From: Geobacter sp. UBA5735
GTDB taxonomy: Bacteria > Desulfobacterota > Desulfuromonadia > Geobacterales > Geobacteraceae
Direction: 5' to 3'
Length of the DNA: 64,000 nucleotides
Assembly: GCA_002419385.1 (NCBI GenBank)
Contig: DIFZ01000024.1
Location: 1-64,000, forward strand
The notes under the pieces are model-generated. The model did not search any database. It worked only from the letters and a program-made list of their open reading frames with translations, and was not told the DNA's origin. Numbering within the stretch: position 1 is the stretch's first letter; each line of letters begins with the position of its first letter. Both the position numbers and the translations under genes were made by a program. Positions 32,256 to 42,404 of the stretch are shown here, one piece after another.

Positions 32256-33356
32256 GTGCCGAAACATACCCTAACAACCGGGTTCTGCTCTTCCAACGAT
32301 CCCGTGCTCCGTTTCACGCCGACCTGTGATCCTCTCGCGACACATGTTCATCTGTACAACCTCCTGACCCCCGGGGTTATCCGGGACCGATGCCTTCAAC
32401 GACATATCGAACGCCTGCGCCACCGTTTCCGGAACTACGCTGCGTGCTACCCCTACGGGCTTTGGGCGCCAAGGCTCGTGGTGAACGATGAGATGAGATC
32501 GTTAACGGAAACCTATCTGCCCCTGGAGGAAATGGATTCGGCCTTCCGACGCCTGTTTGAGCTGGCTCTCAGATATCGTCCGACACCGCTGGCAACGATA
32601 GCCGTCTCAGCCACAGACTGGCTCGATTTCCTTACGCAGCACCGGTCAACCGTTTCATCAGCCAACCCGGCACACCTGCTGCAGAGCCTTTGCGACAATG
32701 AAACGTTCCGCGTCAGCTTCCTGTTCGAGCATTTCCTGCCACGGCGCAATGGCGGCGGATTCAACCGCTATCCCCGCCAGTTGGGGTTTCTGAAATGCCA
32801 TCTCGAACAGAAATTCCGCGGTGACGGAGATGTAATCCGCTGCCTGGACGCCGCCTGCGGGACCGGCGAAGGGACTTACGATCTCGCCGGGCTGCTCAGG
32901 GACTGCGGGATTCCCGTCGCACGGCAGGGTATCAACGGCTCAACCATCGAACCTCTGGAGCTCTTCGCCGCAGCCCACGGTTTTTTTCCCCATGACCCGG
33001 CAAGGCAATCGAACTTCAGGAGCGTCATGCGATCGCTTATGGATGATAATGTGCTTGAAGGAGTGGGGTTTCAGCTTGAGGACATAGCGCTCCCGGGCGG
33101 AAAAGACGCAAGCGCCTACGACGTCATCGTGTGCAACGGCCTGCTGGGAGGCCCGGCCCTTCACGTGGAGGACGATGTGATGCGGACGGTTGCCGCTCTT
33201 GCAGGACGGCTTCGGCCCGGCGGCATTTTCCTGGCCGCTGACCGCTTCCACGGCGGCTGGAAGAAAACCATGCCACCTGCGTGCCTGATGGAAATGGTGT
33301 CGCAATGCGGGTTGAATGCAATCATTGCCGGAGAGGGGATCGCTGCCGTGAAATGA
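32256..33356 (+). CDS. CheR-like SAM-dependent methyltransferase
   Basis: 366 residues. The C-terminal half carries SAM motif I (IRCLDAACGTGEGTYDLAG), AYDVIVCNGLLGGP and VAALAGRLRPGGIFLAADRFHGG. The order resembles CheR, including FEHFLPRRNGGGFNRYPRQLGFLK before motif I. The N-terminal half has no family I recognise. GTG start with GGAAAG upstream, 69 bp after the TonB receptor and in the same direction. There are no chemotaxis genes nearby. Confidence 0.7.
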   Translation: MPKHTLTTGFCSSNDPVLRFTPTCDPLATHVHLYNLLTPGVIRDRCLQRHIERLRHRFRNYAACYPYGLWAPRLVVNDEMRSLTETYLPLEEMDSAFRRLFELALRYRPTPLATIAVSATDWLDFLTQHRSTVSSANPAHLLQSLCDNETFRVSFLFEHFLPRRNGGGFNRYPRQLGFLKCHLEQKFRGDGDVIRCLDAACGTGEGTYDLAGLLRDCGIPVARQGINGSTIEPLELFAAAHGFFPHDPARQSNFRSVMRSLMDDNVLEGVGFQLEDIALPGGKDASAYDVIVCNGLLGGPALHVEDDVMRTVAALAGRLRPGGIFLAADRFHGGWKKTMPPACLMEMVSQCGLNAIIAGEGIAAVK

Positions 33357-33390
33357 ACGCCGAAGCGTTCACACGCCGCGGATTCAGGAA

Positions 33391-35322
33391 TTACTTCAGG
33401 CAGATCCTGCGAATTTCGTGGATGTCGGTCAGGTGCTGAAAAACCTTCAGGATGCCGTCCTGTTTCAGGGTGGTCATGCCGCAGCCGACGGCAAGGTCCC
33501 TGATCTCCGCGGTCTCGGGCTTTTTCTTGATCAGGCTCTTCATGGCATCGTTGCAATCCAGCAACTCATGTATGCCGAGGCGGCCATGGTAACCGGTATT
33601 GTCGCACAAATCGCACCCCACCGGTTCGGCAATGGTGATATCTTCCTTCGACAGGCCGGTTTCCTGGAACGCAGCGCTGCCGTATTCATCGATTATTTCA
33701 TCAAGTTCACGCTCTGTCGGCTTGTAGACCCTTTTGCACCCCTTGCACAATCTCCGTGCAAGCCTCTGGGCAAGGATGCAGATGAGCGAATCCGAAAAGC
33801 TGAAGGGGTCGAGCCCCATCTCAAGCAGCCTCGTGACCGTTTCCGCTGCACTGTTGGTATGCAGCGTGGACAGCACCAGGTGACCGGTCAGGGATGCCTC
33901 GATGGCAATGGACGCTGTTTCCTCGTCCCGCATTTCGCCGACCATGATCACATCCGGATCCAGGCGCAGAAACGAGCGCAGCGTTGCGGCAAAAGTCAGC
34001 CCGATCCGCGGGTTGACCTGCACCTGGCGCAATCCCCGCTGGGTGATTTCAACCGGGTCCTCGGCAGTCCAGATCTTCGTTTCAGGAAGATTTATCTTGG
34101 TTATGGCCGAGTGGAGCGTGGTGGTCTTGCCCGAACCGGTCGGTCCGACCACAAGGATGAGGCCGTACGGCTTCAATACGGCACGCTGGAACACTTCCAT
34201 GTTCCTTGGAGCAATGCCCAGATCGTCGAACGCAATGGGATCACCGGTATGGAGCAGACGGATGACGACATCCTCCAGGTGTCCCACTGTCGGCATCGTC
34301 GCGACCCGCAACTCAACATCAATGGGGCCGAAGCGCCTGAAATTGATCTTGCCGTCCTGCGGCTTCCGGCGCTCGGCTATATCCAGCTCAGACATTATTT
34401 TGATGCGTGAAGGTATGGCATACTTGTATTTGTAGGGGATTTTCTGATACACCTTGCAGCGTCCGTCGACGCGCATCCTCACGATGACGTCCCGTTTGCC
34501 CGGATACGGCTCGATATGTATGTCCGATGCCCGGTTCTGGTAGGCATCATAGATGATCTTGTTGACCAGCTTGACGATGACGCTGTCCCGCTCGGTGACT
34601 TTCTTGACTTCGTCTTCAATTTCCGGCTCTTCCGAGAAGTCCACCCTGGTCAGAATCTCAGCAATGCTGTCCGGAATATTCAGCTCTTCTTCTTCGTCCC
34701 TCTGGCTGACAGGATGAATGCCGTTACGGTACAGCCGCTGCTGGGCAGCCAGGATTTCCGATTCCTTCGCAATGACCGGTATTACCTTGAGACGCGTCGC
34801 GGCCTCAAGCTCCATCAACTCGTGAAGCTTCACCGGAGAGGCCATGGCGAGGGTCATGGTGCTCCCGATCTTGGAAATGGGGACCACCCGCTGCCTGCGC
34901 GCATAACTGGCGTTGAGTACACGGGCAAGCGAGGAATCGATCGTCAGGTTGTCCAGGGAAGCGAAGGGCAGATCGTACTGGATGGAAATGGCCCTGGCTA
35001 TCTGGTTCTCAGACAGAAACGACAATTTGAGAAGCGACTTTTCAAGCGGAATCCCGTCCTTCCGGCTCAGCACGCGGGCCTCTTCGAGACGTTTTTCGTC
35101 CAGCTGGTATTCATACTGCAGGATATCCACCAGCTTTTTCCGCTTGCCCGACTGCTCGAGAACATAGTTGAGGTCCGATTCCCGCAGAAACCCGAGCCTG
35201 CACAACAGCCTGCCCACTGTCTCGCCCGGAGAGGTTTCCTGCAGCTTGAGAGCCTCGGCAAGCTGCTGCTCGTTGATGAGCTTGTTTTCAATAAGGATTT
35301 CGCCAAGTCTTTTTTTCGACAT
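33391..35322 (-). CDS. PilB/GspE-type secretion ATPase
   Basis: 643 residues. Duplicated N-terminal helical repeats (KKRLGEILIENKLINEQQLAEAL; VDILQYEYQLDEKRLEEARVLS) and an MshEN-like part precede the ATPase core. The core shows Walker A VVGPTGSGKTTT, Walker B DPDVIMVGEMRDEETA, the His-box TGHLVLSTLHTNSA and the tetracysteine CKGC ... CDLCDNTGYHGR. It powers type IV pilus extension or type II secretion. It is last in a three-gene set with envelope proteins; no pilin, secretin or platform gene is adjacent. Confidence 0.92.
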   Translation of the reverse strand: MSKKRLGEILIENKLINEQQLAEALKLQETSPGETVGRLLCRLGFLRESDLNYVLEQSGKRKKLVDILQYEYQLDEKRLEEARVLSRKDGIPLEKSLLKLSFLSENQIARAISIQYDLPFASLDNLTIDSSLARVLNASYARRQRVVPISKIGSTMTLAMASPVKLHELMELEAATRLKVIPVIAKESEILAAQQRLYRNGIHPVSQRDEEEELNIPDSIAEILTRVDFSEEPEIEDEVKKVTERDSVIVKLVNKIIYDAYQNRASDIHIEPYPGKRDVIVRMRVDGRCKVYQKIPYKYKYAIPSRIKIMSELDIAERRKPQDGKINFRRFGPIDVELRVATMPTVGHLEDVVIRLLHTGDPIAFDDLGIAPRNMEVFQRAVLKPYGLILVVGPTGSGKTTTLHSAITKINLPETKIWTAEDPVEITQRGLRQVQVNPRIGLTFAATLRSFLRLDPDVIMVGEMRDEETASIAIEASLTGHLVLSTLHTNSAAETVTRLLEMGLDPFSFSDSLICILAQRLARRLCKGCKRVYKPTERELDEIIDEYGSAAFQETGLSKEDITIAEPVGCDLCDNTGYHGRLGIHELLDCNDAMKSLIKKKPETAEIRDLAVGCGMTTLKQDGILKVFQHLTDIHEIRRICLK

Positions 35323-35403
35323 GAAACACTTCCGCCTACCTGATTAGTGCATCCGGGCAACCGACATCGTCAGCAGTCGGTAAAAAAGGCCCACGAGCAA
35401 AAG

Positions 35404-36900
35404 CTATCTGCCGAGCACATCATACCCCATGAAACCCAGGAGATCCCTGGTCAGGGGATCGATTCCGACATCGGTCACGAAGACGGCGCCCCCTTTTCGC
35501 CCGGCGGCAGCTATCTCCACACCCGACATCCGCATGGCAAACGGCGCGTTTTTCGGGCTCCACAGATCATGGGAGCCATAGCGGGCAGGCTTTTTCAAGA
35601 CCGGCGACAGCTTCCCGGAAATCGTTCTGAGGCTGTCTGACGGAAGAATGCTGACAACACTGTATCCGCGCTGCTGCAGGAGCTTCAGCAGCCCATGCCG
35701 GACCGGGTCCTGCTGCGAGAAGGACACGACGACCTTTTTTCCGCTTTCCCGGAAATAACGGTCCGCCCTGACTGCCAGGACGACACCGCTCTTCGAACCG
35801 TCATCGAGCTGTATGTCCCGATCCTTTTCGAACTCCACCGATGCCGCGGTCAAGAGAGAATCCACCGTTTCCCGCTGATCCGAACCCTTGACGCTGTAGA
35901 GCCGGTTGATCCTTCCCATCGGCCGGCCCGGGTCAGTGGGCACGGCATCGATCACCTTGAAACCCTCCCGATCGAGCAGCGAGCAGAGCGCCGAAGGCAA
36001 TCCCATCAAGTGGTCCGACACATTGAGCAGCACGATATCATGGTTCAGGAGGCTGTCTGCTTTTTTTTCAACCTTGAAGTCGGCGTTGACCGTAACGACC
36101 GGATCCAAACCAAAGGAAAAACGGAATCCCTCCTCCACGGAATAGAATCGTGCAGAATCCAGCAAGGCGGCATAGAAACGCCGCGGATCGGCTGGATCAG
36201 CTGTCACGATATGTACCGTGGAATCGTTTTCCTCGATGATGGACTTCACCTGTGGAGAAAGGGCGCCCCTGGAATCGACAACTATCCTGCCGCCCTCACT
36301 GTCGTGGAATACCGGATAGACAGCCGGGTCGAGTGAAAGGGAAAAACTCCGGTCCCGCAGCGCAAGTCCGTCGTCCTTCTCCGTTTCGCCGGAAACCATC
36401 TTCTCCCAGACATCCCTTGCCTGCAGCAGTCTTTCACCGCGGTCGACGTTGGTCGTTACCGGCATTCTGAAAGAAAGGCTCAAAGACCGCGAACCGCTCA
36501 GGCTGGCCCCAACGGGAGACCTGCGCCGAGCATACTTTGGCGTCCTTTTCCTCGTGCCATGCCGGGCGCTTTTGACTGTCCGGCCCATACGGTGTCGAGC
36601 TTTACCCCTGCCGGAAGATGCAGTGACCCGCCGGCCAGACGTGCGCTTCGATACTGCAGCAGACGTTGCGGATTTTTTTCCCGTGGCGGGAGCAGTCGCG
36701 GCAGCCCCTGCAGACGGCAGGCGCTGTTTGCTGTCCCCGGAATCCCGGTCGTTCCCGTGCGTCTTTTTCCCTCCCGGTCGAAGCTGCTTGAGGTCGATGT
36801 CATACGTGGGATCGATGGCAAGGGTCACGTCGGCATGACCGGCCAGAAATCCAAAAAGAATGCCGAAGACTGAATAGCGGATCCATGGAGCGAGCTTCAT
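35404..36900 (-). CDS. Uncharacterised exported protein with basic linker
   Basis: 498 residues. Signal peptide-like N-terminus (IRYSVFGILFGFLAGHADVTLA) and a strongly basic, Ser/Thr/Arg-rich low-complexity region (about 45-130, RKRTPKYARRRSP). Two similar alpha/beta segments follow: RIVVDSRGALSPQVKSIIEE, and GVVLAVRADRYFRESGKKVVVSFSQQDPVRHGLLKLLQQRGYSVV. The end, FVTDVGIDPLTRDLLGFMGYDVLGR, resembles the earlier SALCSLLDREGFKVIDAVP. I do not recognise the family; it may be a periplasmic adaptor of the ATPase encoded next. Confidence 0.7.
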   Translation of the reverse strand: MKLAPWIRYSVFGILFGFLAGHADVTLAIDPTYDIDLKQLRPGGKKTHGNDRDSGDSKQRLPSAGAAATAPATGKKSATSAAVSKRTSGRRVTASSGRGKARHRMGRTVKSARHGTRKRTPKYARRRSPVGASLSGSRSLSLSFRMPVTTNVDRGERLLQARDVWEKMVSGETEKDDGLALRDRSFSLSLDPAVYPVFHDSEGGRIVVDSRGALSPQVKSIIEENDSTVHIVTADPADPRRFYAALLDSARFYSVEEGFRFSFGLDPVVTVNADFKVEKKADSLLNHDIVLLNVSDHLMGLPSALCSLLDREGFKVIDAVPTDPGRPMGRINRLYSVKGSDQRETVDSLLTAASVEFEKDRDIQLDDGSKSGVVLAVRADRYFRESGKKVVVSFSQQDPVRHGLLKLLQQRGYSVVSILPSDSLRTISGKLSPVLKKPARYGSHDLWSPKNAPFAMRMSGVEIAAAGRKGGAVFVTDVGIDPLTRDLLGFMGYDVLGR

Positions 36901-37001
36901 GGAAATCCCTCCTTGATAGGTTTAAACGCCAGCCACGTTCGCACTCGCGCCAGCACTGGGGGGCTGCCGGCCAGAGAGCCGGAATGATGCAACGGCACGT
37001 T

Positions 37002-38192
37002 TCAGGGAAATACAATGACAACGGCACGAATCGTACGGCTGTCGCTCTCCCTGTAGGTGACCGTTTCGGCAGATCCTTCAAGCACGCCTTTTTCCATGAG
37101 GAACCCATCCCTGGGGAGCGCTTGTCCAGCCCGCGCGGGAACCGGATACCCAAGCGCTCTGAAGACGGACGCCAGGTACGGCTCCGAAAGCGACTGGCCT
37201 TCCGGCGCAAGGATCTGAAGGGCCTTCATCGTGCCGCCGTTCCTGAAGAGCCGGAAGTCCGCCTGTGCAGACACATACCGCTCCCACCCCGGATGCCGGG
37301 AGGAATAGGCCTGATCACGCCATTCGGAGTGGATGAACGACGGCAGCCCTTCTCTCACCGTGCGGCGGAACAGCTCGCGGTCCGCCTGCGCGGCCGGGAG
37401 GGCCGTCTGTGCCGTTTCCCTGCCAGGTGCTGACGGCAATGATACCCTGTTTTCCCTGATCAGCAAGACATAAACCGATCCGGCAACCGCTCCCGCAAGG
37501 GCGAGCAGCAGCAGCGCCCTTCTCAACCTGCCTGTTCCGCGTCTCCCGCTCTCTGCTCCATCGGCCGGAAAAGCAACCTCAAGGTCCGTGCCATATGATG
37601 CGGATACAACTCCCTGGCCATCCGGGCCCTGGACGGGCACTGCGGCCATCTCTGGCTGTGCGGGTTGCCCCGCCTCTTCCCGAAGGGGGTCGTCACCAGC
37701 ATCGGGCAGCCGCCTTATCGATTCTCCACCGCCGGCGCCTGCAATCAGCGCAGGAGCAGCATTCGCGAGATCCCCGACAGTATCGGACTTCTCCCAAACC
37801 GTTTCTTTGATATCCTCCAGCCAGTCGTCAGGATACAGCCGAGCGACAAGATCGGCGAATTCATCCTGAAACTGCTGCTGGGAAACGGGCATGCGCATCC
37901 ATTCATCGCACCAGGCCGCGTTTTTCCTGAGTTTCGGCCCGGTCTCGTCCAGGTAGACGATCTTCGGGGAAGCCGAGCCGAGAAGCGACTTGATATGACG
38001 GGCGGCCGTCTCACCGGAAACCGAATGTATCGAGTTCTGGATGAAAACCAGGGCAGGCCGATTCTCGAAAACCTCCTTCAGTCCGTGATCGAAGTTGTCA
38101 GCCCAGCGGATCTTCGACCTGAAACGAGGTTGGAAATACTCAATGAGCCGCGCCACCCTGACGTCATTGGAAATGAAAAAGATATTGAGCAT
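37002..38192 (-). CDS. Receiver-like protein with transmembrane and periplasmic parts
   Basis: 396 residues. The N-terminal ~120 residues look like a degenerate receiver domain (MLNIFFISNDVRVARLIEYF; RPALVFIQNSIHSVSGETAA; RMPVSQQQFQDEFADLV), without the Asp/Lys set. An acidic linker, a transmembrane segment (LRRALLLLALAGAVAGSVYVLLI, about 224-246) and a periplasmic domain follow. AGAGGGG precedes the ATG. It heads the operon with the exported protein and the PilB-like ATPase. Function is unknown. Confidence 0.7.
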   Translation of the reverse strand: MLNIFFISNDVRVARLIEYFQPRFRSKIRWADNFDHGLKEVFENRPALVFIQNSIHSVSGETAARHIKSLLGSASPKIVYLDETGPKLRKNAAWCDEWMRMPVSQQQFQDEFADLVARLYPDDWLEDIKETVWEKSDTVGDLANAAPALIAGAGGGESIRRLPDAGDDPLREEAGQPAQPEMAAVPVQGPDGQGVVSASYGTDLEVAFPADGAESGRRGTGRLRRALLLLALAGAVAGSVYVLLIRENRVSLPSAPGRETAQTALPAAQADRELFRRTVREGLPSFIHSEWRDQAYSSRHPGWERYVSAQADFRLFRNGGTMKALQILAPEGQSLSEPYLASVFRALGYPVPARAGQALPRDGFLMEKGVLEGSAETVTYRESDSRTIRAVVIVFP

Positions 38193-38468
38193 ATGACCCC
38201 TCTTCAGCCGCGTATCATCACATGCAAGACTCTATATTGTCAATAGTTTTCGCCGGGGAGCACTACCTGGACCATGCCTTGCCGAAAACAGTGCAAGCAA
38301 CCGGTCACCGTATATGTTCAAGAATGGCATGAGGGGTCAATGTGCTGCACTGCCAGCACATTCGGGCACGTTTGGAAAGGGGCCTGATGGAGCGCGGAAA
38401 TCAGGCAGACAGCTTCTCAGCAGCGCACACGCTGCCAATTGCCGCGAATTGAAAGAGCTTCGGAACAG

Positions 38469-39266
38469 TCAGATTCGTGAGGATGCTTCGGCTTGGGCCA
38501 ATATATCAAGCATATCCCGGTGAATCAGCCCATTGCTGGCCACTATGCGATGATCATCCAGGTGGTGGGGACTACCTGCAAAGTTGCTCACGCCCCCCCC
38601 GGCCTCCTCGACCAGGAGCTTGCCGGCGGCCACATCCCATGGGTTCAGCTTGCATTCCCAGAAACCGTCAAGCCGGCCGGCAGCCACGTATGCCAGGTCC
38701 AGAGCTGCGGCGCCGGCACGCCGCACTCCCCGTGCCGCCAGCTGAAAGCGGATGAAATGGTCGAAATTGTTCTCGTTGCTACACGTCCTGTCGTACGGGA
38801 AGCCGGTCGCCAGCAGGCATGACGCGAGGGGGGTGCGGCTGGAAACGCAGATCCGTTTTTCGCCAAGCCACGCCCCTCCGCCCCGGACCGCATGGAAAAC
38901 CTCGTCCATCATCGGGTGATAGATAACTGCCAGTTCAAGGGCACCAGCTCTTTCCAGCGCGATGGAGACGGCAAACCAGGGGAAACCGTGGGCATAATTG
39001 GTCGTGCCGTCGAGAGGGTCGATAATCCAGCGGAGCGGTGAGCCGGAATACACGGCACCTCTTTCCTCAGCGAGGAAATCGCAGCCCGGGCAGGCCGCAG
39101 CCAGCAGATCGATGATGATCTGCTCTGAGGAACGATCCACGTCGGTCACGATATTGCGCTCACCTTTGAAATCGAATCCGCAGACGCTCCACAATTTTTC
39201 CCGTTGCATGCTGCCGGCAGCCCTTGCCGCCCGAACAGCCGCATCCAGACAGTCCCTTCTGTTCAT
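38469..39266 (-). CDS. suhB: Inositol monophosphatase family protein
   Basis: About 265 residues. Metal-binding motifs: FLAEERG (E), WIIDPLDGTTNYAHGFPWFAVSIAL and the C-terminal ECKLNPWDVAAGKLLVEEAGG. It hydrolyses inositol-1-phosphate or related phosphates, and E. coli SuhB also acts in rRNA antitermination. ATG 39266 follows GGGAG at 8 nt; upstream GTG/ATG codons at 39287 and 39281 are less likely. Confidence 0.93.
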   Translation of the reverse strand: MNRRDCLDAAVRAARAAGSMQREKLWSVCGFDFKGERNIVTDVDRSSEQIIIDLLAAACPGCDFLAEERGAVYSGSPLRWIIDPLDGTTNYAHGFPWFAVSIALERAGALELAVIYHPMMDEVFHAVRGGGAWLGEKRICVSSRTPLASCLLATGFPYDRTCSNENNFDHFIRFQLAARGVRRAGAAALDLAYVAAGRLDGFWECKLNPWDVAAGKLLVEEAGGGVSNFAGSPHHLDDHRIVASNGLIHRDMLDILAQAEASSRI

Positions 39267-39320
39267 GCCGACGGCTCCCATTGTCACTTCACCCTGCGGC
39301 GCCCCCCGAAGGCCTGCCTG

Positions 39321-39809
39321 TCAAAGCTCCCTGAGATTGCTGAACTCTGCCCATGCCAGGAAATACTCCGGCTTGGAAGCGAAGTCATAAAGGTTTTCCA
39401 CGACGTTGTAATGCTTTTTCTCCTCGCCAAGAATCTTCAGCAGGACCTTCCGTGATGCGGCATCGTTTTCGACTGCTGCAAGCTTCTCATAGTAGCGCAA
39501 GCTCTCATCCTCCATCGCGAGGGCAAGCCGGTATCCATCCAGGTCGTTCCTGAGCGAGCCGGCCACATCCTCGTCACCAACGAAACTGGCGACCATTTCT
39601 CGTGCAGTCTCAAGCACTGTCGAATCCGTCAGGAGTTCGGGGTACGTGCCGCTCTTCAGTGCCAGCACCATTTCGTAATGCTTTTCCTCATCCCGCGCCA
39701 GAAGCGAAAAAATGGTGCGGATACCGACCAGTGAGCTTTCCCTGGCAATCTTTTCATAACAGGATTTCATCTCAAGCTCTTTGGATGCGGCAACATCGAG
39801 AACATTCAT
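39321..39809 (-). CDS. Ferritin-like (rubrerythrin-type) diiron protein
   Basis: 162 residues forming a four-helix bundle with paired E and ExxH motifs: SKELEMKSCYEKIA, LLARDEEKHYEMVLAL, AMEDESLRYYEKLAAVE, ILGEEKKHYNVVENLYD. It is likely a diiron peroxidase or iron-binding protein, lacking the rubredoxin domain of full rubrerythrin. ATG 39809 is chosen: GGAGGG lies 6 nt upstream. Confidence 0.85.
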   Translation of the reverse strand: MNVLDVAASKELEMKSCYEKIARESSLVGIRTIFSLLARDEEKHYEMVLALKSGTYPELLTDSTVLETAREMVASFVGDEDVAGSLRNDLDGYRLALAMEDESLRYYEKLAAVENDAASRKVLLKILGEEKKHYNVVENLYDFASKPEYFLAWAEFSNLREL

Positions 39810-40079
39810 AACCATCCCTCCTTCCTCGTTGCTGACATGAGTCCTCTGGACAGGCCCGGACGTGCCGGACACAGGGGCTCTCCCGCTCCCTGCCAGCAAT
39901 CCCTGCCTGCAGCCTGCCACTCGAAACAAGGCATATCGCGCGATTACTATCAAATCGTATCAGATAACCCGTAACCCGCAACGTGTGCGTCTTTTACAGA
40001 GGACAAGAGCTGAATGAGCCAGGAAATGCCGATCTCCGCTCCGGAAGGAATGTTTTCTGTGTGAAGCAGGATTGATGAG

Positions 40080-40817
40080 CTACTGGTGAGCGCTCTTGGG
40101 AAACAAAAGGATAAAGCTGGTGCCTTTGCCCAGTTCGCTCGTCACCTCGATCCTGCCTCCGAACCGCTCGACATGGGTCTTCGTGACGAACAGTCCGAGT
40201 CCCGTCCCTTCCCCCGGATCTTTCGTCGTGAAAAAGGGATCGAATATCTTTCCCCTGATTTCCTCGGGGATGCCCGATCCCGTGTCCCTGAATACTATTC
40301 TGACCAGCCCGTCCACAGAAGAAGAAGCGGCGATGGCAAGCTTCCCACCCTGTTCCATGGCCTGGAGCGCATTGACGACAAGGTTGATGAATACCTGTTT
40401 CAGATGATTTGGATTGGCCGCGATGAGAGGGAGACACGATTCCAACTCCTCCACGACCTGCACGGAGCGCCTCCGGATCTCATACTTGAGCAAAAGCAGC
40501 ACATCCCGTAGTACCATGGAAACGGCTGTGTCCTCAACAGATGAGTCCTCGTGCCGGGAAAAGACGAGGATGCTCCTGGTGAGCTGGGAAAGCCGATGGA
40601 CCTCCTGATAGATCCGTTCCGCCATTTCGGCGACCTGGTCGGAAAGGCCATTTTCGTTCAGTATCATCTGCGAAGCAGCCGCTATGACCGACAGAGGAGT
40701 ATTTATTTCATGGACGATACCCGTCGACAGCCTCCCCAGTTCCGCCATCTTCTCGTTTCCGGCCAACAGCTTCAGCAATCTCTCAGCTTCATCGGCCTTG
40801 TACGGCAGGCGTTCCAC
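40080..40817 (-). CDS. Soluble histidine kinase, NtrB-like
   Basis: 245 residues: HisKA with GRLSTGIVHEINTPLSVI (H36) and HATPase motifs NLVVNALQAMEQGG, DTGSGIPEE and FTTKDPGEGTGLGLFVTK. There is no sensor or transmembrane region. It is the last gene of the glnK-porin-amtB group (135 bp after amtB), so it may report nitrogen status, but no response regulator is next to it. Confidence 0.88.
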   Translation of the reverse strand: MERLPYKADEAERLLKLLAGNEKMAELGRLSTGIVHEINTPLSVIAAASQMILNENGLSDQVAEMAERIYQEVHRLSQLTRSILVFSRHEDSSVEDTAVSMVLRDVLLLLKYEIRRRSVQVVEELESCLPLIAANPNHLKQVFINLVVNALQAMEQGGKLAIAASSSVDGLVRIVFRDTGSGIPEEIRGKIFDPFFTTKDPGEGTGLGLFVTKTHVERFGGRIEVTSELGKGTSFILLFPKSAHQ

Positions 40818-40952
40818 TAGTGGTCTCTCCTTGTCGTGTCACGGTGAAAGAAGCGCGGCTGCCCGTCGGCACGCGGGAAGCCACCCGTGCCGGGCGGCTT
40901 CCCGTTTCTGCCCGTTATTCGGATTGGTGTTTTTTCCGGGTCACCTCGCCAT

Positions 40953-42332
40953 TCAGAACAGGTTGTAGCCAGATTCCGAGTGCTGCGTCTGGTCGAGGCC
41001 CATGATCTCGTCTTCCTTCTCGACACGCAGGCCGACGGTCTTGTCCAGTATGAACGCCAGAATGCAGGTGACGATGAAGGCATAGGCACCGGCCGCGCCA
41101 ACCGCAACCAGCTGGGTCATGAACTGGCCAGTGTTGCCGGCAATCAGGCCGGTCGCGCCGACCGTTGCAAATGCTCCGGTTGCAATGGCGCCGAAGGTAC
41201 CGCCCACGCCATGGACACCGAAGGCATCCAGGGAGTCATCATATTTGAACTTGGCCTTCACCAGGATTGCGCAGTAGCAGACCAGACCTGCACCCACACC
41301 GATAACCAGTGCCCAGGCCGGTGTCACAAACCCGGCTGCGGGGGTAATGCCGACCAGGCCGGCAACGACTCCGGAGGCGAATCCGAGGGCGCTCGGCTTG
41401 CCTGAATGGATCCACTCGGCAAACATCCAGGTAAGGCCGGCGGCAGCCGGAGCTATGGTGGTTGTCGTGAAGGCAAGAGCAGCAAGGCCGCCGGCAGCAT
41501 CGGAAGTATTCACACCGACGATAGCGCTGCCGGCATTGAATCCGTACCAGCCGAACCAGAGCAGGCCTGTCCCGATGAGCGTCAGCGGCAGCGAATGTGG
41601 TGCCATCCTTTCATGGGGGAAACCGTGCCGCTTGCCGAGAAAGATAATCAGTGCCAGGGCGGAGATACCCGATGACAGGTGAACTACCGTGCCGCCGGCA
41701 AAGTCGAGAGCCCCTTTCTTGAACAGCCAACCGTCCACCATCCAGACCCAATGTGCCAGAGGATCATAAACCAGGGTCGTCCAGAGGAGGACGAACAGAC
41801 AGAAAGCCGAGAACTTGATCCGTTCAGCGACCGCACCGGAAATGAGGGCTACGGTAATCATGGCGAACATGCACTGGAACATGGCGAAAACATACTCCGG
41901 CACTGCTCCCGGCTCGGTAGCCACGTTCTGGAACAGCGTGTAGACGGGGGTACCATCCTTGATCGCGATCAGGCCGTCCATCATTGCCTTGCCCATCCCG
42001 CCCAAGAAGCCGCCGCCGATGTCAGCCCCGAATGACAGGGAGTATCCGACGACAAGCCACTGGACCGCGACGATTCCCATGGCGACAAAGGAATGCATCA
42101 TGGTCGACAGGACGTTCTTGGAGCGCACCATGCCGCCGTAGAAGAGCGCCAATCCGGGCAGCATCAGGAGCACCAGGGCAGAAGAGATGAGCATCCATGC
42201 CGTATCTCCGGTGTTGAGCACCGGATCAACCGGCGCAGGAGCCTTGGAAACTTCCTCTGCCAAGGCGACAAGTGGCGTCATAATTGCCGCCGTACAGCCC
42301 ATGACTATTGTCACGAAAGCTTTGAACCTCAT
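40953..42332 (-). CDS. amtB: Ammonium transporter
   Basis: 459 residues, signal-like N-terminus and eleven transmembrane segments. Amt signatures include LALFYGGMVRSKNVLS, FAGGTVVHLSSGISALA and DDSLDAFGVHGVGGTFGAIATG. ATG 42332 follows GGAGG. It is encoded with the PII protein GlnK, which gates it. Confidence 0.97.
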   Translation of the reverse strand: MRFKAFVTIVMGCTAAIMTPLVALAEEVSKAPAPVDPVLNTGDTAWMLISSALVLLMLPGLALFYGGMVRSKNVLSTMMHSFVAMGIVAVQWLVVGYSLSFGADIGGGFLGGMGKAMMDGLIAIKDGTPVYTLFQNVATEPGAVPEYVFAMFQCMFAMITVALISGAVAERIKFSAFCLFVLLWTTLVYDPLAHWVWMVDGWLFKKGALDFAGGTVVHLSSGISALALIIFLGKRHGFPHERMAPHSLPLTLIGTGLLWFGWYGFNAGSAIVGVNTSDAAGGLAALAFTTTTIAPAAAGLTWMFAEWIHSGKPSALGFASGVVAGLVGITPAAGFVTPAWALVIGVGAGLVCYCAILVKAKFKYDDSLDAFGVHGVGGTFGAIATGAFATVGATGLIAGNTGQFMTQLVAVGAAGAYAFIVTCILAFILDKTVGLRVEKEDEIMGLDQTQHSESGYNLF

Positions 42333-42404
42333 ACCTACCTCCATTGTCGTGCTGCTTTTTTGGTGTATTTGCCTTTCAGTCCTCAGCTCAGGAACAGGGT
42401 CCGC

